64,000 nucleotides of DNA from Parus major (lineage: Eukaryota; Chordata; Aves; Passeriformes; Paridae). The translations under genes and the position numbers were made by a program. The notes beneath the pieces were generated by a model. The model ran no database searches. It was given only the letters and a program-made list of their open reading frames with translations, and was not told where the DNA came from. Location: NCBI RefSeq assembly GCF_001522545.3, contig NC_031770.1, positions 93,782,851-93,846,850 of the forward strand, in the 5' to 3' direction. Below are positions 58,301 through 64,000 of this stretch, in pieces (positions within the stretch are counted from its first letter, which is position 1; every line of letters starts with the position of its first letter).

Positions 58301-61300
58301 TGTCAGTTATTTTGCTTCACAAGAATGTTTATCTACGATGCAACTAGAAACATTAAAATTCAGTTTTGGAGAAAAAAACGCCACAAACTGCTTTTCTAAT
58401 CTAAGCTTTTTTGGAAAAGTTCATAGTTTTTAATAAAGTAACTTAATTTCCATGTTCTAAATATTTTTGTTAAGAATTTAATACTGTTTGAAATTGAAGT
58501 AGATATAGAAGTATTTCTCCCAGTAAATTGCAAGAAATAGTTTGGACATATTTTGAGCAGTCATATGGTCACAAAAGACTGTAATACCAGCAGACATTAT
58601 TATGATCAGTCAGTTCAACTGTGATGTAGAACATGGGCCCATACTTTTCACAGTATGTTCATAAAAGTATTTTTTTCTTTGACTTACCAGTTTTTAGCCA
58701 GAGCTTTTCACACATAATTTGTTTTTTCCTTAACATGAGCACCCCAGTACTTAGATACACAGTAGTGAAAACTCTCATCCAGTCAATGAACAGTAGATTT
58801 CTTCTAACAGTTGCTGTTGAATATCCTGCCTACCTGCTCATTGAGAAAACCCTACCATTTTTTCAATGTCACTTATCAATAAATCACTGCTCATTATTTT
58901 TTTTTCCCTTTCCCCATTTTTATTTTCTCTTTCCTAACATTTGCTTTTCTTCAGAGGCTGTTATTTTAACTGATGAAACTCCAGCATGTGATTGTCAGCT
59001 TGCATCATCATTGGGCTAAGACAACTTTTTGTCTCAGTCTCATGAAAGCAATGCATCATCCTGCCTTCATCCAAAGAAGCTCCATCAGCAATACAGTTCC
59101 TTGCCTCCTCAGGGTCACATGAGTGACCCCAGAGCTGCACCAGGAGCTGTTCCTCAGGGCCAGACTTCCATGGCTGGTTAGAGGAGCCCAGGCTGGCTGC
59201 ATTTCTCTTACAGTACACACCTGATGGAAACCCCATGTGGCGCAGGGAAGAGACTGCATGCTCAGAATCGTGTGCACTAAAGACTTGGGCATAGAAAAAG
59301 ATGATACCTGTCATGTCCCTTGGGATTACTTTTGTGCAGCAGATAAGAAATAAGAGAGGATAGTCACCTAATGACAGGATGACCTGTGTCCTAGGATGGG
59401 AGGAATTACTCTGTAGAAATGCTTTTTTGTCTTTCTGTTAAGAGTCATAGATAAACTTGAACTATATGTCTTTGTTTTAGATTCTAAAATTACAGGAAAG
59501 AAATGACATTAAAATGTATCATCTCTTCATAGAAGATAAAGTGAAGAAAAAAACATTGTGATACGTTATAAGAAAATATCGATACTCTCCAGATGGCAGA
59601 AGCAGCTTATTTAACTGTAAGAGGCTTTTGGTTTTTTGCAGTTTTGTTTGCAGTGCAATTGGCATTTGAATAGAATTCATTACTCTTGTAACCTGGAAAC
59701 AAAAAAAAATCAGAATATGAAATATTATTATTAAATAATATGTGTAAAGCAGCATTACCCTATGAAATGCAAATAGTCAACAGAATTTGCCCTTAGAGGC
59801 ATGTATGCTTCACAAAATATCTGCCTGCTTGATGAGAAAATATCTTCATAACTTTCAAGTTGCTAAATCTTGCAGTATCAATTTTCAATACAAAACACTT
59901 AAATTAAACCATTTTACAGTTCTTCTAAAGTTTCTCAGCTGTATATTGTCCTTGTAGCTCAGACTCTCTCAACAATTTCTGCAGTTTGCTATTAACAGGT
60001 CTCACAGCATGTAATCTTTTAAAGGCCTTTTCTCAAGTCTTTTTCTTAAAGTCTGCGTTTAAGCATGATAGAAGCAGAATTTAATTGTTCTAATGCAAAG
60101 AAACTTATAAAAATTATTTTTTGAGCAGTCTGATTATCACATAAAGGAAAAAGAGAAGGTCTATTTGGCTGGCACAATCACAAGGAACGTAAAGCTCCCA
60201 CGCCTGCCTCCAGTAATTGATGAAGTGGGTCAGTGACATTTTACAGGGATGCGATTGAATTGGACCCTTGAGGATAAATAGCACATAAACTTCTTCCGCC
60301 AGCTCTTTGGTAAGTTAATATTGGCAATTCCAATTTAACAGTTATGAATGAAAGTATTGCAGGCTAAGTGAAATGAAGGAACAGCCACTGCCATTGTTTC
60401 AGCTGGTGCTCTTCCCTGGAAGCACTATTTAATCCAATGAAAACCAGAGACCTCATCTGTCAAAGAAATACATGTGACTGGGCTGGTTCTGGGGAGAGGG
60501 GAGTGTTCTGGAAGAATTTAGAATTGTTGTAGAACTAAAAATGCAGATTTTTTAGCAGAAGTGTCTGTCATTAGCCCATTTGGGAAATATTCTTGTTGAT
60601 TTCTTGGTGAGGTGGTATATTGACTGGTTGTAAGTTTTCAGGTGCATGTCAGTGTTAACAAATTCTATTAATAATTTACAGTAAAAGGAACTATTTTATT
60701 AATGCCATCTGAAATCAATGCACAAAATGAAAATGAAGCATTCCCAATTGCATAACTAAGCTATGGGACATGGTTGGAGAAAACAGGTATTTAATTTTTA
60801 GAATACATCGTTCATTTATTTTTAAATGCTTCATTTAGGCATAAAGGAAATTCTTTCATGCTGTCATAATGAATATTTAATCTCTTCAGTGTCACATATA
60901 ACTTTTATATAAACACACATAATTAGCTTTTATCTTCAACTGAATGAATCTGGAGTTTACCAAGAAATCTTCATGAGTGTATACAAGTAAACTGGGCTTT
61001 GTTGGTGGTATTAGTGGCAGTGAGCTAAACAGAGACATATCTTAGGCTCAGTTGCTGGTCCAGTGGGTATCTGCAGTGTTTAGTGCTAGTGCACTACTTT
61101 GTATAATTTTGTTCTGCTGCAGGGATCATTTTCCCAGAGTGCTTGGGCTCAGCCCGTGGGTAGCCTGGGGCTCTTCCAGTGGGGCGTATGAGCAGTGCTA
61201 CCCTGCGGTGGGGGACATAAAGCTATAGCCAAATGGATGGAAGCCATTCCATGTCACTTGTCCTTAGGGTCAGAGAACACAACCTGTTTACTGCAGAGGT

Positions 61301-64000
61301 GTAGCCATACCCCTGAAGGGCCTTTTAGAGCTGCAGATTCATTTGCAGGGATGGCTATACACCTGTGGCATGCCATGAACCATGGGGGAGCTCCAAGGAT
61401 CTCTACTGATGGATGTCGTGCTGCAGCTGTTGTTCCTAAAATTGGTTGAAGAAATGGTGTAAGGTCTAATGGAAAGCTTTAGGCACATAAAACCAATTGC
61501 TGTAAAATAATTCTGGCAAAACTACTATTGAATTCAAGAGAACTTTTTCCACAATAAGGTTTGGGGATTAGCTCTGTTGCAATTGAAAATATAAAACCAA
61601 AAGCGTAAGGAATGGGAAGTCCTCACAAATAACTGAACATTAACCTCTTTTTTCTGCAGCAAGCCACTGTACTTGGTGTGAATACTGATGACACATGTGA
61701 ACCACTCCTCAGGAAGTATAAGGGCTTGAATGTAATGGATTTACCAGGGCAGGGAAGGGAGAACAGTCCCAGCCTACACCTTATAGGCAAGGCATATGCT
61801 CAATGTCACACTCAGATCTGCTGTCACCACCGTGGCTGCATCCAGCCCAGGGAGCTTGTGCCTTTCCTGCACATATGGTCAGAGCCAAGTCCCAGGAGCT
61901 CATAATCATGGGATGTATACTTTTCTAAAGGGATGAATAGTTTTGCTGGGAAGCAATTTAATCAGCCTGATGAAAACATTCCTGGCTGGAAAACTCAAAA
62001 TGATACTGAAAATATAACAACACTTTTGAAAAATGTTTATTTTCTATAGCTGTTTGAAAATTTAATAAATGTGAAAGAATCTTATTATATTTTAAATTCA
62101 CTGTGTGGGACCCAGCTACCTAAGCCTCCTACCTGTGAGCATCTGGCATAACCCTTTATGTGATAGACAAATTAATTCAAGCTAGTTGTGAATTTAGGAA
62201 AGTTAGTGTGGGATTTTTCAATTGAAGAAGCTCATTCTGCACTCACCCATGCTTTGCAGATGCTAATCCATTTCCAGAAAGCTAGAAATTTTCCAAACTC
62301 AGCTCAAGAGAAGGAGTAGGTGAAGAAAACCTCCCGGTGCTTATTGGTTGTATTGTAAGTATAGAAAGATGTATTATTTAATGGTACTATAGCTTCTTCT
62401 TTTTTCCTCTTGAAGAACTTGACTGGCACTCTGGCACATAATGAAAAATCATGTCTGAACCTTTAAGTTTTGTATGCACTGTTTTGTGTGAAAAAAAAAA
62501 ATAAATCCTCAGTTTACAGCCAACGGAAAAGAAACTCTGTAATTCTATTTTAGGAATGAGAGTCCTACCTGATACCACTACTTCATCTGCCACCTATCTT
62601 GGATGCTTTGCAGGGGCAGGAAAGAAGGGCTGAAGACAACTGTTCAGTAGTTCACATACCTAAAAGAGCAAATACTCTATAAAGAAACCCTCTCAGATTT
62701 TCACTTTTCCGCTTAAATCATTGAGTCTTGTGGGAGCCTGCACTGTACTCTTTCTACACAATAGCCCTTGCCAGAACTGTATTGAAATTAATATTTATTT
62801 AATTTTAAAGGGCATTTGGATTTTAAGAGTAGGGCACCATGGGCACATATTTAAAAACATTATGCACAGAAAGTTATGAAACCTAGATTTTCCTTGGCAT
62901 AGTTGATTGCTATTAGGCAAAGAAATACCTTTGGGTGTATTTAAAAACATGCCTGTTGTAATTGCTGACAGAGATGCTCTCAGTGCCTTTGACAGCCCCC
63001 TCAGATGGTTTTCCCAGTAAGGCTGATGGCAATATCCTCACCAAGCTCTACAGTGAATTAGAATGGAGTCAACACCTTGATTGCTACTAGGTGTGTTATC
63101 CAGCATTAAATCATGTAGCCTATAAGGAAAGGCTTTCATATCTATGAAGTGGCCCATACAGAATTCCAGGTAAGACTGGAATTGTAATCTGGCCAATAAT
63201 ATCTACAGTATGGGGAGAAAATAGATAGCAGTTTTTATATTGTTTCCAGTAACCATGATGTGACATTTCCTGTGCTTGAAAATCTTACACTATTACATAT
63301 TTTACAAGCAAGATGTAACTACTGTTTAAAACTAATTAAGTTAAGAAATCCTACATGAAATATATGAACTCATATTTTTGGAAGTGTTGGGGTGCAGAAG
63401 TAGAAAAAGTTCAGAGAGGCTGCCTGACAGCAGGAATATGGAATAGATGATTGCTTGGGGTCATTTTCAGACTATGTTTTCTATTAATTTATGATTTTAC
63501 AAGGTTATTAATTTGCCTCTTTCCTTCAACTCTATCACCAGAATTAGATGGAATGAAATTATCAAGATAAGTACATATTTTGTAGGACTAAATACCTGTA
63601 AAACATCTGTGAGTCCCCAATGAATGCAGCAGAGGTGAATATTTGAATGATAATTCTGACTGACAGCAAGATGACAGCAAGTCATGCTTTAATAAATACA
63701 TAACAGCAAATTAATATAATACAACTTCAAAATCCTAACAAGAAGTTGGAGTCTGTGTCCTTGTGAAATGTAACAGTAATTTTTCCCTATCATATATGTG
63801 AACACACTGTGCTGCAGTACCTGTTGTGTGTCCTTTAAATGATGAATGTGTTTGTCCCTCACAATCTCACGAGCATAATGATTTGTTTACTTTTGTTCTC
63901 TTTCACTGCTAATCCATAATAAAAAGTTTAACCTAGTAAACAAAACAAAATCCAGTCAAAGAGGTAATAAGTGTCAAGAAGCCTGAAGCACGGCTGGCTA
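55376..64000. other. Long unique AT-rich non-coding stretch
   Basis: No gene, RNA or recognisable repeat was found over 8.6 kb. GC-higher spots at 57660-57860, 59040-59290 and 61130-61450 give open frames of up to 117 codons without recognisable domains. The segment at 60170-60300 keeps several CpG in an AT-rich setting and is listed as a finding. Confidence 0.55.

Noticed and set aside
58961..59314. 117-codon minus-strand frame in a GC-higher spot
   Set aside because: No domain, no splice or promoter context and no family resemblance, and its length is compatible with chance.
59707..59740. AT-only 8-bp hairpin near 59725
   Set aside because: Short and made only of A and T, so it is expected by chance in such sequence.

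Overview
The window looks like nuclear DNA from a bird, most likely a passerine. It is AT-rich and holds at least nine CR1 LINE fragments whose 3' ends carry the avian tail (repeated ATTCTATG-like words). It also holds one tRNA-Ile-derived SINE with a CR1-like tail, which resembles the passerine TguSINE1 family, and several avian retroviral LTRs. I found no convincing protein-coding exon of a host gene, no functional tRNA or rRNA gene, no CRISPR array and no bacterial-type operon. I read it as a gene desert or the inside of a very long intron. Family names come from my knowledge of the consensus sequences; no database search was run.

Layout: 1-9.1 kb is mostly unique AT-rich DNA with one old CR1 scrap near 2.2 kb and an unclassified GC-elevated patch at 1.15-1.93 kb. 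A CR1 lies at 9.16-9.50 kb. The richest part is 12.8-19.5 kb. There, a minus-strand CR1 (12821-13366 and 15030-15540) is split by a 1.66-kb class II (betaretrovirus-like) provirus fragment made of a 5' LTR, an exact tRNA-Lys3 primer binding site, a leader and the start of gag. It is followed by an ERVL-type LTR (16471-17075) and by a second LTR of that type (18575-about 19089) nested inside a different, longer LTR (about 18030-19535). The outer LTR carries a 14-copy 10-bp minisatellite.

From 19.5 to 39.7 kb, long unique stretches are broken by a CR1 (27.4-27.9 kb), a minus-strand LTR fragment (28.2-28.6 kb), the SINE (29.5 kb), a perfect 14-bp-arm hairpin (31.07 kb), a gammaretrovirus-like LTR (31.45-31.83 kb), a 32-bp tandem duplication (34.95 kb) and a CR1 (35.06 kb). 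A second split CR1 (37.8/39.3 kb) is interrupted by a 1,472-bp minus-strand LTR with a CpG-rich core and a small open frame.

From 39.7 to 64 kb there are three more CR1 tails (43.3, 49.4, 51.7 kb). A small GC- and CpG-rich patch at 54.06-54.22 kb has a consensus splice donor on the minus strand and a CTCF-like motif next to it, followed by a strand-asymmetric pyrimidine tract (about 54.95-55.37 kb). The last 8.6 kb is unique AT-rich sequence in which I recognise nothing definite.

No genes act together here. The content is a layered record of retroelement insertions whose order can be read from the nesting.
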